23,759 nt of DNA from CAZVXI01 sp964631295 (GCA_964631295.1 CAZVXI010000037.1:1-23759); one strand, 5' to 3'. Shown: positions 1-8,971, numbered from the stretch's first letter. Made by a program: numbers and translations. Notes: generated by a model from the sequence alone, not told the origin.

Positions 1-67
1 ACTTTTCGGTAATGGCGGTGATGTCCGCTGCACAGATCTGCATTAGAATGCCACTCGGAGGCTCGGA

Positions 68-2437
68 ATGGCCAGCACCATCGCAGAACAAGACCAACCC
101 ACACCCTTTCAGCAGCAGCCAGCACTCGAGTCGTTCACTTACGACGATGCCATCGTCCGCAAGTTCACGACGGCGACAATCATCTGGGGAATTGTCGGGA
201 TGCTCGTCGGCGTGCTGATTGCGCTTGAACTCGTCCTGCCGGCATGGCCCTGGGCCAATGAGAACCTCGGCTTCCTGATGAACCACGAGTGGCTCACCTT
301 CGGCCGTCTGCGCCCGCTGCACACCAATGCTGTGATCTTCGCGTTTGCGGGCAACGCCATCTTCGCAGCTGTATATTACTCGACACAAAGGTTGTGCAAA
401 GCGCGTATGTTCTCCGATGTGCTCAGCAACTTCCATTTCTGGGGCTGGCAGTTGATCATCGTGTCTGCCGCAATCACACTTCCACTCGGCATCACGCAGA
501 GCAAAGAATACGCAGAACTCGAGTGGCCGATCGATATCGCAATCGCTGTCGTCTGGCTCGCTTTCGCGTGGAACTTCTTCGGCACTCTGGCGCGTCGGCG
601 CGAGCGACACCTGTACGTCGCCTTGTGGTTCTATATTGCCACGATCGTCGCGATCACGATTCTGCATGTCTTCAACAACCTCGTGATCCCCGCGGGCATG
701 CTCAAGAGCTACCCGATCTACGCGGGCGTGCAGGATGCATTCATGCAGTGGTGGTACGGCCACAACGCCGTGGCGTTCTTTCTGACGACGCCATTCCTCG
801 GGTTGATGTACTACTTCCTCCCGAAGGCAGCCAACAAGCCGGTTTTTTCCTACCGCCTGTCGATCGTGCACTTCTGGTCGCTTGTATTCATCTATATCTG
901 GGCTGGCCCGCACCACCTGCACTACACCGCGCTGCCTGCATGGGCATCCACGCTGGGCATGCTGTTCTCGCTGATGCTCTGGATGCCTTCGTGGGGTGGA
1001 ATGATCAACGGCCTGCTCACGCTTCGCGGCGCTTGGGACAAAGTCGCACGCGATCCGATTCTCAAGTTCTTTGTCGTCGCCGTCACGTTCTATGGCATGT
1101 CAACGTTCGAGGGACCGATGCTCTCGATCAAGAGCGTGAACGCGCTGTCGCATTACACCGACTGGACAATCGCCCACGTGCACGCCGGTGCGCTCGGATG
1201 GGTCGGTTTCATGACATTCGGGATGGCCTACTGGCTGATGCCACGCATCTACCAGGCGAAGCTGTGGAGCGACAAACTCATGAGCGCCCACTTCTGGGTC
1301 GCAACGATTGGCATCCTGCTGTACGTCATTCCGATCTATATCGCGGGTATCACGCAGGGCCTGATGTGGCAGGCGTTCACCGAGCAAGGCACGCTCGCCT
1401 ATGGAGCATTCATCGAAACAGTCGTCGAACTGATGCCGTTCTACTGGGTCCGTGTGCTTGGCGGCTCACTCTATCTTGCCGGCGCAGTCTTCTGTGCGGT
1501 CAATCTGTTCATGACATGGAGAGCTCGGCCCGCAACGTACGATGAGCCTGTGCAGCAGGCACCGCCGCTCAGTCCGAACTATATTCCCCCGCCGATTGAA
1601 GGCTCGGACTACACCGACACGACCGTCGCCGAGGTGGGCAAGAAGCTCAATGTCGTCGCCAAGATGCAGTGGCACCGCGCATGGGAGGCGCTCCCAGTCA
1701 AGTTCACAATATGGACAATCATCGCCATCGCCACCGCATCGCTCTTTGAGATCATTCCCACGTTCGTGATCAAGAGCAATGTTCCGACAATCGCGACGGT
1801 AAAGCCATACACGCCGCTCGAGTTGTACGGCCGCGATATCTACGTCTCTGAGGGTTGCTACAATTGCCATTCGCAAATGATCCGACCAATCTATCACGAG
1901 ACAGAACGTTTCGGTGAGTTCAGCAGGGGCGGGGAGTTTGTATACGATCACCCGTTCCAGTGGGGCAGCCGACGTATCGGTCCGGATCTTGCTCGCCAGG
2001 GCGGACGGAACTCGCACGATTGGCACGTTGCACACTTTCTGAATCCAGGCGAGTTGACTCCGGGGTCGATCATGCCCAGCTACCGCCATCTGTTTGAAAA
2101 AGACATAGACTTTGAAGCGCTCCGCAAGCGCGTCAGTACGATGACCCTCCTCGGTGTGCCGTACTCCGATGAAGAAGTCTCCAACGCGATCGAACTTGCG
2201 CAAACGCAGGCAGCTGACATGATCGCGACGATGGCCCAACAGAACACGCTCGGCACGATCCCGACGGATGAATCGACTGGTGAGCGCATCGCGATTGAAC
2301 AGAAGCAGGTCATCGCACTCATCGCGTATCTGCAGCGACTTGGATCTGACTATTTCGCAACACCGGATGAGGCTCCGGCACCGGAACCTGCCGTTACCAG
2401 CAAAGCAGTTGCTGCGACTGATGGAGGTGCATCGTGA
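68..2437 (+). CDS. ccoNO: cbb3-type cytochrome c oxidase, fused subunits I and II (CcoN-CcoO)
   Basis: This 789-residue membrane protein is the catalytic core of a cbb3 oxidase, which reduces O2 to water with electrons from cytochrome c and pumps protons. The first ~480 residues are CcoN. Visible metal ligands are H85 (low-spin haem b), H232 in WYGHNA (CuB), H282/H283 in GPHHLHY (CuB), and H370 and H372 in AHVHAG (haem b3 and haem b). A linker and one membrane helix (~560-580) lead to CcoO, with a c-type haem site C597-Y-N-C600-H601 and a probable axial Met in GSIMPSY. In Proteobacteria these are two proteins; here they are one frame with no internal stop. The ATG is set by a GGAGG at 57-61, six bases upstream. 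The stop overlaps the next start by 4 bp. Family assignment is secure; the fusion is directly seen. Confidence 0.97.
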   Translation: MASTIAEQDQPTPFQQQPALESFTYDDAIVRKFTTATIIWGIVGMLVGVLIALELVLPAWPWANENLGFLMNHEWLTFGRLRPLHTNAVIFAFAGNAIFAAVYYSTQRLCKARMFSDVLSNFHFWGWQLIIVSAAITLPLGITQSKEYAELEWPIDIAIAVVWLAFAWNFFGTLARRRERHLYVALWFYIATIVAITILHVFNNLVIPAGMLKSYPIYAGVQDAFMQWWYGHNAVAFFLTTPFLGLMYYFLPKAANKPVFSYRLSIVHFWSLVFIYIWAGPHHLHYTALPAWASTLGMLFSLMLWMPSWGGMINGLLTLRGAWDKVARDPILKFFVVAVTFYGMSTFEGPMLSIKSVNALSHYTDWTIAHVHAGALGWVGFMTFGMAYWLMPRIYQAKLWSDKLMSAHFWVATIGILLYVIPIYIAGITQGLMWQAFTEQGTLAYGAFIETVVELMPFYWVRVLGGSLYLAGAVFCAVNLFMTWRARPATYDEPVQQAPPLSPNYIPPPIEGSDYTDTTVAEVGKKLNVVAKMQWHRAWEALPVKFTIWTIIAIATASLFEIIPTFVIKSNVPTIATVKPYTPLELYGRDIYVSEGCYNCHSQMIRPIYHETERFGEFSRGGEFVYDHPFQWGSRRIGPDLARQGGRNSHDWHVAHFLNPGELTPGSIMPSYRHLFEKDIDFEALRKRVSTMTLLGVPYSDEEVSNAIELAQTQAADMIATMAQQNTLGTIPTDESTGERIAIEQKQVIALIAYLQRLGSDYFATPDEAPAPEPAVTSKAVAATDGGAS

Positions 2438-2640
2438 CTCTTGCAAACACTGCACCGACATCTGATGGACTTGACCTGATCGCCATCGCGATGGTGATAT
2501 TCATGATCGTCTTCGTGCTGATCGTGCTGTGGGTGATCTTCGCACGCAAGGGTGCATTTAGAAAGCACTCGCAGATTCCACTGCACGATGACACAGTCGT
2601 TACCACACGCGATGCAACAGACTACGAAGAGAAAGAATGA
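2434..2640 (+). CDS. ccoQ: CcoQ-like small cbb3 oxidase subunit
   Basis: A 68-residue protein with a short polar N-terminus, one strong membrane helix (about residues 15-37) and a charged acidic C-terminal tail. Size, single helix and position between ccoNO and ccoP match CcoQ/FixQ, which stabilises the cbb3 complex. Sequence conservation in this family is low, so the call rests mainly on context. It starts with GTG, overlapping the ccoNO stop as GTGA, and ends with an ATGA overlap with ccoP. This implies translational coupling on both sides. Confidence 0.75.
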   Translation: MTLANTAPTSDGLDLIAIAMVIFMIVFVLIVLWVIFARKGAFRKHSQIPLHDDTVVTTRDATDYEEKE

Positions 2641-3245
2641 TGAGCACGCCCGAAGTCAACAAACTCACAACGCACGACTACGACGGCATCCAGGAATACG
2701 ACAATCCCTTGCCCGGTTGGTGGAAGTGGCTGTTTATACTCTCGATCATCTTCTCAGGATGGTACGTTTTGTACTATCACCTGTCCGTGACGCCGACAAT
2801 CGAAGACAAATACTACGCTTCGCTGGAAGCACATCTTGAGGCCATGCTCGCGCCGCTCGGTGAGTTACGCGCTGACAATGAAACAATTCTCCGCATCATG
2901 CCGGATGAGAAACTGATGGCCGCGGTAAGCGGCACGTTCAAAGCGAACTGCGCACAATGCCACGGGGCAGATGGCTCGGGCGGAACTGGACCGAATATGA
3001 CAGATGATGTCTACAAAAACGTGCGAAGCCCGGTGGGCATCTACAACATTATCAAAAACGGCGTCGACAAGACGGCCATGGTTGGGTGGAACAACCGTCT
3101 GCGCGAAGAACAGATGATTCTGCTCGCAGCGTACGTGGCGAGCATCCGCGGCCAGAACCTGCCCGGCAACCCGCCAGAGGGTGACCCGGTGCCGGCATGG
3201 TCTACGTTCCAGAGCGAAACAGACCAAACCGATCCGGGACTCTGA
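2637..3245 (+). CDS. ccoP: cbb3-type cytochrome c oxidase subunit III, mono-haem CcoP
   Basis: CcoP passes electrons from soluble cytochrome c to CcoO. The N-terminus carries the CcoP signature HDYDGIQEYDNPLPGWW (residues 13-29), followed by one membrane helix (~31-50). A periplasmic cytochrome c domain has C105-A-Q-C108-H109 and a downstream Met (KTAMVGW) as likely sixth ligand. The protein has 202 residues and one CxxCH, whereas classical proteobacterial CcoP has about 300 residues and two haem motifs. The start overlaps the upstream stop (ATGA). The C-terminal tail is proline- and acid-rich with no second haem site. Identification is firm; the mono-haem state is directly visible. Confidence 0.95.
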   Translation: MMSTPEVNKLTTHDYDGIQEYDNPLPGWWKWLFILSIIFSGWYVLYYHLSVTPTIEDKYYASLEAHLEAMLAPLGELRADNETILRIMPDEKLMAAVSGTFKANCAQCHGADGSGGTGPNMTDDVYKNVRSPVGIYNIIKNGVDKTAMVGWNNRLREEQMILLAAYVASIRGQNLPGNPPEGDPVPAWSTFQSETDQTDPGL

Positions 3246-3251
3246 TCCAGC

Positions 3252-4688
3252 ATGGCCGAACAGCAGGAACAAGCCACACTCCAGCCCGAGGAGCGCGTTC
3301 TCTCCACGCTGAACCGAGATGGTTCGCGCCGGTGGCTGCATCCGCGCCTCTCACAAGGCCGATATCTGCACGCACGCAAACTTGTCGCATGGGGTTTGAT
3401 TCTGCTGTTTATCGCATTGCCATGGATATCGATCAACGGCTCTCCTGCCGTGCTGCTTGACCTGCCAGCGCGCGAGTTCACGTTCTTTGGCGTCACCCTG
3501 CTGCCGACCGACACCCTGTTGCTGATGTTGCTGGTCGCGTCAATCTTCGTCGGTATCTTCCTGATGACTGCGCTGCTCGGGCGCCTCTGGTGCGGCTGGG
3601 CCTGCCCGCAAACCGTCTACATGGAGTTCGTCTACCGGCCGATCGAACGTTTCTTCGATGGCAAGGCGAGCAGGCGTCGTCGCATGGGGGGCACGCCAGG
3701 CCTTCGGCGCGCAATGAAGTATGCGACATACTTCATCGTCTCGCTGTTCATCGCGCACATCTTCCTCGCATATTTTGTGGGTGTGGACGCACTGTTCGAC
3801 TGGATGCGCGCATCCCCGTTTGAGCATCCCAAAGCGTTTCTGCTTGTAATGGCGGTGACCGGACTGATGATGTTCGATTTCTGCTTCTTTCGAGAACAAA
3901 CCTGCATTGTCGCGTGCCCTTATGGCCGACTGCAGTCCGTCATGCTCGACCGCCAGTCGCTGATTATCTCTTACGACGAGAAGCGCGGCGAACCACGTGG
4001 GAAGATCCAAAGGAACAAGTCCACCGATCTCGCATTGCCTCAACTCGGTGACTGCATCAATTGTCACATGTGTGTGACAACCTGCCCCACCGGTATCGAC
4101 ATACGCGATGGCTTGCAAATGGAGTGTATCGGCTGTGCGCAGTGTATCGATGCATGCGATGCAGTCATGACAAAGATCGGCCGAGCGACAGGCCTGATCC
4201 GCTATTCATCTCAAGAAGCGATCGAAACCGGCCGGTACCATATCTTCCGACCACGCGTATTAATCTATCCATCAATTCTGATCGTTCTGCTGACGACGTT
4301 TGCATATATGTTCACGAACCGGCCGCCAGCAGATATCAGAGTTCTGCGCGCATCCGGCCAGCCTTATGTTACGCGCGCGAATGGCATGATCGTCAACGAT
4401 TTGCAAGTGAAGATTGTCAATCGCACTGACCAGTCGCAGACATTCACCTGCTCTATCGTGAACGCTGGAGATGCTTTCATTGAAGGTGATCTGCCATGGA
4501 CGGTCGAGCCAGGCGAAACAATCGCATTTGATGCGAGAGTCGCCACGCCGCCGGAAGCGTTCATCAACGGGCGCGCCTCGACAGAGTTGCTCATTTCGAA
4601 TGAATCCGGCTATGAGCGTGCGCTCCGTTTGCGACTTCAAGGGCCATTCCGCCGATCAACGAAAGCGAACACGGGAGTCGACCTATGA
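3252..4688 (+). CDS. ccoG: cytochrome c oxidase accessory protein CcoG
   Basis: CcoG/FixG is a membrane iron-sulfur protein needed for cbb3 biogenesis and linked in Proteobacteria to cupric reductase activity during copper supply. The 478-residue product has about five membrane helices and cysteine motifs C114-G-W-A-C118-P and C218-IVA-C222-P. A dicluster ferredoxin domain (C268, C271, C274, C278; C292, C295, C298, C302) gives two 4Fe-4S sites. An Ig-like periplasmic C-terminal domain follows a helix near residues 337-355. It lies six bases after ccoP and overlaps ccoH by 4 bp (ATGA). Length and order of elements are normal for the family. Confidence 0.96.
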   Translation: MAEQQEQATLQPEERVLSTLNRDGSRRWLHPRLSQGRYLHARKLVAWGLILLFIALPWISINGSPAVLLDLPAREFTFFGVTLLPTDTLLLMLLVASIFVGIFLMTALLGRLWCGWACPQTVYMEFVYRPIERFFDGKASRRRRMGGTPGLRRAMKYATYFIVSLFIAHIFLAYFVGVDALFDWMRASPFEHPKAFLLVMAVTGLMMFDFCFFREQTCIVACPYGRLQSVMLDRQSLIISYDEKRGEPRGKIQRNKSTDLALPQLGDCINCHMCVTTCPTGIDIRDGLQMECIGCAQCIDACDAVMTKIGRATGLIRYSSQEAIETGRYHIFRPRVLIYPSILIVLLTTFAYMFTNRPPADIRVLRASGQPYVTRANGMIVNDLQVKIVNRTDQSQTFTCSIVNAGDAFIEGDLPWTVEPGETIAFDARVATPPEAFINGRASTELLISNESGYERALRLRLQGPFRRSTKANTGVDL

Positions 4689-5170
4689 ACCGGCTGATGT
4701 GGCCCGGATGTGTCTTTATACTCGTCGGCGCGCTCGTCGCAGTCGATGTTACCATGATCATCGTTGCCAATAACAGGCCATCGTTCGCCGTGCACCCGCA
4801 CTACAACGACGCTGATTCTTCATGGGACCAGCAGCGGGAACAGCAGGAAGCGAACACACGGCTCGGCTGGTCAACGGTTGTCGACCGTGCGGATATCGAC
4901 GGCACCTTCGAGATTATTGTCTCGAATCGCATTGGCGATATGATCACTGATGCAGATGTCACGTTGCGCGTGTTCCACCGTGCTCGAGCGCGACGGATTC
5001 TGAGAGTCGACCTGCTTGCAACTGAGCCGGGCAGATATGTCGGGCGTCTGCCTCTAGAACGAGCGGGTCATTGGGAATGTGAAGTGACCGTGAACCGTGG
5101 AGATGATCGATTTGTGCAACTGCATGATCTGTTCATTCCCGGTGAAGCTACAGAATCAGGTGAGCTGTGA
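4685..5170 (+). CDS. ccoH: FixH/CcoH family cbb3 oxidase assembly protein
   Basis: A 161-residue protein with one N-terminal membrane helix (~5-25) and a periplasmic beta-rich domain. A YND...W segment after the helix and an AEPGRY/GHWE-type C-terminal stretch are typical of FixH. CcoH helps assemble or stabilise cbb3 oxidase and binds near CcoP/CcoI in studied species. Overlaps of 4 bp with ccoG (ATGA) and with the next gene (GTGA) place it in the middle of the coupled operon. The family is poorly conserved in sequence, but size, topology and position agree. Confidence 0.85.
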   Translation: MNRLMWPGCVFILVGALVAVDVTMIIVANNRPSFAVHPHYNDADSSWDQQREQQEANTRLGWSTVVDRADIDGTFEIIVSNRIGDMITDADVTLRVFHRARARRILRVDLLATEPGRYVGRLPLERAGHWECEVTVNRGDDRFVQLHDLFIPGEATESGEL

Positions 5171-5970
5171 TTGGATTTCTTTCTGCCGTCTTCGTCGCAA
5201 GCCTGCTCGGCTCGTTGCATTGCATCGGTATGTGCGGGGGTGTCGTCGCGATCTGTGCGAACGCGGCAGGCGAATCGAACCGCATCGCGCCGCAGGCAAT
5301 GTACAACTTTGGCCGTCTGATCTCATACACGATCATCGGCGTTGTTGCAGGGTTGACCGGGCAAGCACTCAATATGAGCGCAGACTCCGTCCTGGGGCTG
5401 CAGCATGCGGCAGCATGGCTCGCTGGCGGCGCAATGATCCTGCTCGGTGTTTCCACGATTTGTAACATCACCGGATTTGTTGCGCGATGCCTGCCGATCC
5501 CCAAGTGGATGCAGGTTGCCTTTGAACGCGCTTATCGGGCAGCGCTGGGCACATCCGGACTGCGGCGAACACTGCTCATCGGCTTACTGACGGCCCTGCT
5601 CCCGTGCGGCTGGTTGTACGCGTTCGTTCTCATGGCAGCGGGTACCGGCGGCGCAATCTCGGGCAGTGCAACCATGGCCGTGTTCTGGGCGGGCACGGTT
5701 CCGGCTATGTTCGCCATGGGCGTCGGCTTGCACGTGGTCAGCGCGCGCATGCGACGATTTGTACCGAAACTGACGGCCGCCGCACTTATCTGTGTCGGTG
5801 CTCTGACAATAAGCGGCCGCCTGACCACACCTGCATTTGCCGCTGACGATGTACTGCCCGCTTCCGAGCGAGGCGGACACGGGGCCGATGCGGAAATGAT
5901 CTATTCGCTCGATCCTGAAAATATGCCCTGCTGCAGTGATGACGACGCTGGAACCCAACCTGATCAGTAA
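5167..5970 (+). CDS. sulfite exporter TauE/SafE-like (DsbD_2-type) membrane protein
   Basis: A 267-residue polytopic protein with about six membrane helices. It has an early LGSLHCIGMCGG motif (H18, C19, C23), a YNFGRLISY segment and LLPCGWLYAF, all characteristic of the SafE/DsbD_2 family found inside many cbb3 operons. The paired cysteines within membrane segments suggest a role in copper handling or thiol transfer to the oxidase, but the substrate is not shown by sequence. The tail ends in a soluble stretch with a CC pair (NMPCCSDDD), a possible metal site. GTG start overlaps ccoH (GTGA); its 3' end overlaps ccoI by 35 bp. Confidence 0.85.
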   Translation: MIGFLSAVFVASLLGSLHCIGMCGGVVAICANAAGESNRIAPQAMYNFGRLISYTIIGVVAGLTGQALNMSADSVLGLQHAAAWLAGGAMILLGVSTICNITGFVARCLPIPKWMQVAFERAYRAALGTSGLRRTLLIGLLTALLPCGWLYAFVLMAAGTGGAISGSATMAVFWAGTVPAMFAMGVGLHVVSARMRRFVPKLTAAALICVGALTISGRLTTPAFAADDVLPASERGGHGADAEMIYSLDPENMPCCSDDDAGTQPDQ

Positions 5971-8443
5971 TTTCGCTGATGTGGATACACCTGCTGCAAG
6001 CGAGTTAACGTGCGCGCACTGTGGCTTGCCTGTCCCACCGGACATGATGGAGCGTGGCTCAACCGACCAGTTCTGCTGTACCGGCTGCCGTGCGGTATAT
6101 GCTGCAATTCGCAGTGCCGGTCTCGATCATTACTACGACATTCGCGACCGTGTCGCCTCGACTGATCAGACACCCGCACAGACGTCGGGCAGTCGCTTTG
6201 ATGCATTTGACGATTCGCAGTTCATTGAGAAGTACGCTCGCGGTACTGAGACACATCGCAGCATTGACTTTTATGTCGAAGGCATGCACTGTCCTGCGTG
6301 TGTATGGCTGATCGAGCAACTGCCCGCAGCATGTTCGGGCGTCCGCCAGGCACGCGTCAACCTGAGCAGCCAGTCCGTCACAATCGACTGGGTACCCGAG
6401 CAGACATCACTCTCGAATGTCGCCCGGCAACTGGACGCATTTGGCTATACGCCACACGCTTACAAGCAGCGAGGGCTTCAGGAACACCGTCATCTTGAAG
6501 ATCGACGCAGCCTCGTGCGCATCGCAGTTGCTGGAGCAATCGCGGGCAATGTGATGCTGATCAGCTTCGCGCTTTATGGGGGCATGTTGCACGGGATGGA
6601 GTCGATCTACCGCAATCTGTTTCATATCACATGTGCAGGGCTGACAGGAGTCGCGATTGTCTGGCCCGGACGCGTGTTTTTTTCCGGTGCATGGCGTGCG
6701 TTGCGGTCAGGGCATATACACATGGATGTCCCAGTCGCGGTCGGTCTCGCTGCAGGCACGCTTTGGAGCATGGTCGCAGCATCGATCGGTATGGAGAGTG
6801 TGTACTTCGATTCGATGACGTTGCTGATCTTTCTGCTGCTCATCGGTCGGTGGGTGCAGCAGCGGCAACAGCGGCGAAGCCAGGACGCACTGGAACTGCT
6901 CTTCACGCTCACGCCGGCAACTGCGCGCGTACGCCGAGACAGCCACTGGCAGGAGACCGCCGCAGAGACACTCGCCGTTGGTGATCTCGTCCTCGTTCTC
7001 CCGGGCGAGACATTCCCTGCGGATGGGGTCGTACGCAGTGGTTCAACAACGGTCGATCTCTCGCTGCTGAGTGGCGAGACTCGGCCGGTTGACATCAGCG
7101 AAGAGACGGAGATTTCCGCCGGTGCGATCAACCTCACGTCACCCGTCGATGTTCAGGTCATCGCCACCGGCGAAGACACACGTGTCGCGCATCTGATGAA
7201 GCTCGTCGAAGATGCCGCCAAGCGACGCGCACCGATCGTTGCACTCGCCGATCGGATCGCAGGCTGGTTCGTGATGATTGTGCTGCTGCTCGCATGCATG
7301 ACCGCTGGTATCTGGATGTTGATTGATGCCACCAGCGCCATCGAACATGCCGTCGCGCTGTTGATCATTACATGCCCATGCGCGCTTGGACTCGCGACGC
7401 CTCTTGCACTGATGACAGGCATAGGCCAGGCCGCGCGCGATCGCATTTTGATTAAAGGGGGCGATGTCATCGAACGATTGATCACACCAGGGATCATCTA
7501 CTTCGATAAGACGGGGACACTCACGCGTGGCAACCTGCGAGTTATCCAGTGGTTCGGCGACGTGCAGGCACGAACCTGCATCGCTGCACTTGAGCAGCAC
7601 TCATCACACGCTATCGCGCGTGCAATCCTCAATGAATCCAAGGACGAGCAGTTCCCTCCGGTTGCAAATGTCGTTGTTCACCATGGCCTCGGTGTTGCCG
7701 GCACCGTAGACAGGCAGGACGTGCGCGTCGGTTCTGTTCAATACATTGCGCCCGATGCTCGCTCATTGCCCGAAACTGTGTGCGAAGTTGTGGTGGCGGC
7801 GCAGCGTCATGGACAGACAGTTATTCTGTGTGAGCGCAACGGCCGGATCATCGGCGGAGTTGTCCTCGGGGATACCGTTCGAACAGAATCTGGCGATGTC
7901 ATTGCTCACCTGCGATCGATCGGCTGGCGCATCGGCATGATCTCAGGAGATGCGCAGCATGTTGTTGACGATGTTGCCCGGCAGTTGAATCTGGATGCGG
8001 ACTGGTGTCATGGCAATGTATCGCCTGAGCAGAAACTCGCGATGATTGAACAGGCGCCTGGCGAGACAGTCGTGATGGTTGGTGATGGTGTCAACGATGC
8101 AGCCGCACTCGCTGCAGCACAAGTAGGCATCGCTGTGCGTGGCAGTGCAGAGGCATCGATGGCGGCCGCCGATGTCTTTCTCGCGCGCGGCATTGAGCAG
8201 CTTCCGGAACTCATGCATGGATCACATCGGTGCTTCCACACCATCCGTCGCAATCTTGTTGTATCGCTTTGCTACAACGTCGTCGGAGTGTCGCTTGCGG
8301 TTGCGGGACTTATCAATCCGATCCTCGCGGCGATCCTCATGCCCGCGAGTTCGCTGACGGTGATGATGATGTCATATCGCTCGCGCTGCTTTGAATCGAA
8401 CACGCGACCGAGCAGTCGATCAGGAAGGAGCGGTACGCCATGA
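5936..8443 (+). CDS. ccoI: copper-translocating P1B-type ATPase CcoI (FixI)
   Basis: An ~835-residue heavy-metal ATPase that probably exports copper to the periplasm for cbb3 assembly. Order of elements: a cysteine-rich N-terminal module (C26-A-H-C29 and C47-C48-T-G-C51), an HMA domain with GMHC119PAC122, membrane helices, an actuator domain, the transport motif C480-P-C482, the phosphorylation site D524-K-T-G-T and the hinge GDGVND at 716-721. The extra N-terminal module before the HMA domain is typical of the CcoI/FixI and CopA2-like branch rather than CopA1. The start is GTG 5936 or ATG 5939 (adjacent codons). It overlaps the preceding gene by 35 bp and ccoS by 4 bp. Metal specificity is inferred from family and operon. 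Confidence 0.94.
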   Translation: MMTTLEPNLISNFADVDTPAASELTCAHCGLPVPPDMMERGSTDQFCCTGCRAVYAAIRSAGLDHYYDIRDRVASTDQTPAQTSGSRFDAFDDSQFIEKYARGTETHRSIDFYVEGMHCPACVWLIEQLPAACSGVRQARVNLSSQSVTIDWVPEQTSLSNVARQLDAFGYTPHAYKQRGLQEHRHLEDRRSLVRIAVAGAIAGNVMLISFALYGGMLHGMESIYRNLFHITCAGLTGVAIVWPGRVFFSGAWRALRSGHIHMDVPVAVGLAAGTLWSMVAASIGMESVYFDSMTLLIFLLLIGRWVQQRQQRRSQDALELLFTLTPATARVRRDSHWQETAAETLAVGDLVLVLPGETFPADGVVRSGSTTVDLSLLSGETRPVDISEETEISAGAINLTSPVDVQVIATGEDTRVAHLMKLVEDAAKRRAPIVALADRIAGWFVMIVLLLACMTAGIWMLIDATSAIEHAVALLIITCPCALGLATPLALMTGIGQAARDRILIKGGDVIERLITPGIIYFDKTGTLTRGNLRVIQWFGDVQARTCIAALEQHSSHAIARAILNESKDEQFPPVANVVVHHGLGVAGTVDRQDVRVGSVQYIAPDARSLPETVCEVVVAAQRHGQTVILCERNGRIIGGVVLGDTVRTESGDVIAHLRSIGWRIGMISGDAQHVVDDVARQLNLDADWCHGNVSPEQKLAMIEQAPGETVVMVGDGVNDAAALAAAQVGIAVRGSAEASMAAADVFLARGIEQLPELMHGSHRCFHTIRRNLVVSLCYNVVGVSLAVAGLINPILAAILMPASSLTVMMMSYRSRCFESNTRPSSRSGRSGTP

Positions 8444-8652
8444 CGCTTATCTTCATTGTGCTGCCACTCGCATTGCTGATCACCGCCGGTGCCATTATCG
8501 GCTTCATCTGGGCTGCCAGATCAGGGCAGTTCGACGACGTGGACACGCCTGCTGTCCGGATGCTGCTGGATGATGTACCGCCGCGCCGGCTTAAATCATC
8601 AGACAAGCAAGATCCCGCGGCACAGGGAGCACGGAGCACCGGATCGCAGTGA
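8440..8652 (+). CDS. ccoS: cbb3-type cytochrome oxidase assembly protein CcoS
   Basis: A 70-residue protein with one N-terminal membrane helix followed by the CcoS signature WAARSGQFDDVDTPAVRML. CcoS is required for insertion of redox cofactors into the CcoN subunit. The ATG overlaps the ccoI stop (ATGA) and is preceded by an AGGAAGG-type ribosome site. It closes the cco operon; the next gene is convergent. Confidence 0.95.
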   Translation: MTLIFIVLPLALLITAGAIIGFIWAARSGQFDDVDTPAVRMLLDDVPPRRLKSSDKQDPAAQGARSTGSQ

Positions 8653-8867
8653 GATCTCGCCGGGTGTCGAGCGGGTGAACCTCGCTCAGTGCTATCGCAC
8701 CCTCCGACTGCATTAGTCTAGAAACTGCACAGGCGGAACGTCGTCTGTTGACACAATCGCGTGACCAACCTGCCAAGTCTCTCGGTTCCGCCAGTGCCGT
8801 GCAGTATTGCCGTCGCACGCTTGGCGCATCTAACTTTGGTACCAATGCGTGCAACGTCAACGCGAAC
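8653..8867. other. Convergent intergenic region with nested inverted repeat
   Basis: No gene is seen between the end of ccoS and the end of the leftward dockerin gene. It contains a long inverted repeat: ACTGCAC (8724-8730) plus GGCGGAAC (8732-8739) facing GTTCCGCC (8785-8792) plus GTGCAGT (8799-8805). A smaller hairpin lies inside it, GTTG-a-CAC (8747-8754) with GTG-ac-CAAC (8761-8769). No T-run follows either arm, so an intrinsic terminator is not demonstrated. Confidence 0.5.
8724..8805. repeat. Bulged long-range inverted repeat, possible RNA structure
   Basis: Fifteen base pairs in two blocks (7 + 8) are separated by one base on the left arm and six on the right. They enclose a 45-base interior that itself can pair (4 + 3 bp). 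All pairings were read directly from the sequence. The function is unknown; a bidirectional terminator or mRNA 3'-end structure are the simplest ideas. Confidence 0.4.
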
Positions 8868-8971
8868 TCACTCACACAGCCCCCATGCAGAGAGTACTTG
8901 GAGCAGGTCCGACAAGCCTGTGGTTCCATCGCCGTTGACATCACCATCCATACCACCCCAGTTGCTGAGCA
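8841..8971. repeat. 131-bp direct repeat, copy 1 (3' end of dockerin-protein gene)
   Basis: Ungapped match to 11200-11330 with 7 mismatches in 131 positions by my count (about 95% identity). It covers the last 34 codons of the leftward secreted-protein gene, its stop codon and 27 bases beyond. Because the identity continues past the stop codon, this is a DNA duplication and not convergent protein domains. Confidence 0.9.

Noticed and set aside
289..1545. 418-codon plus-strand open frame inside ccoNO
   Set aside because: It is an out-of-frame shadow of ccoNO; its composition is extreme in Arg/His and shows no family signature.
1466..2461. 331-codon open frame on the minus strand across ccoNO
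   Set aside because: It lies wholly opposite the conserved CcoN/CcoO coding frame, has no recognisable domain and is Arg/Cys-rich as antisense shadows of GC-rich genes are.
8732..8793. tRNA-like ends (GGCGGAA ... TTCCGCCA)
   Set aside because: The ends pair and finish in CCA-like sequence, but no T-arm (GGTTCGAATCC type) or anticodon arm exists between them.
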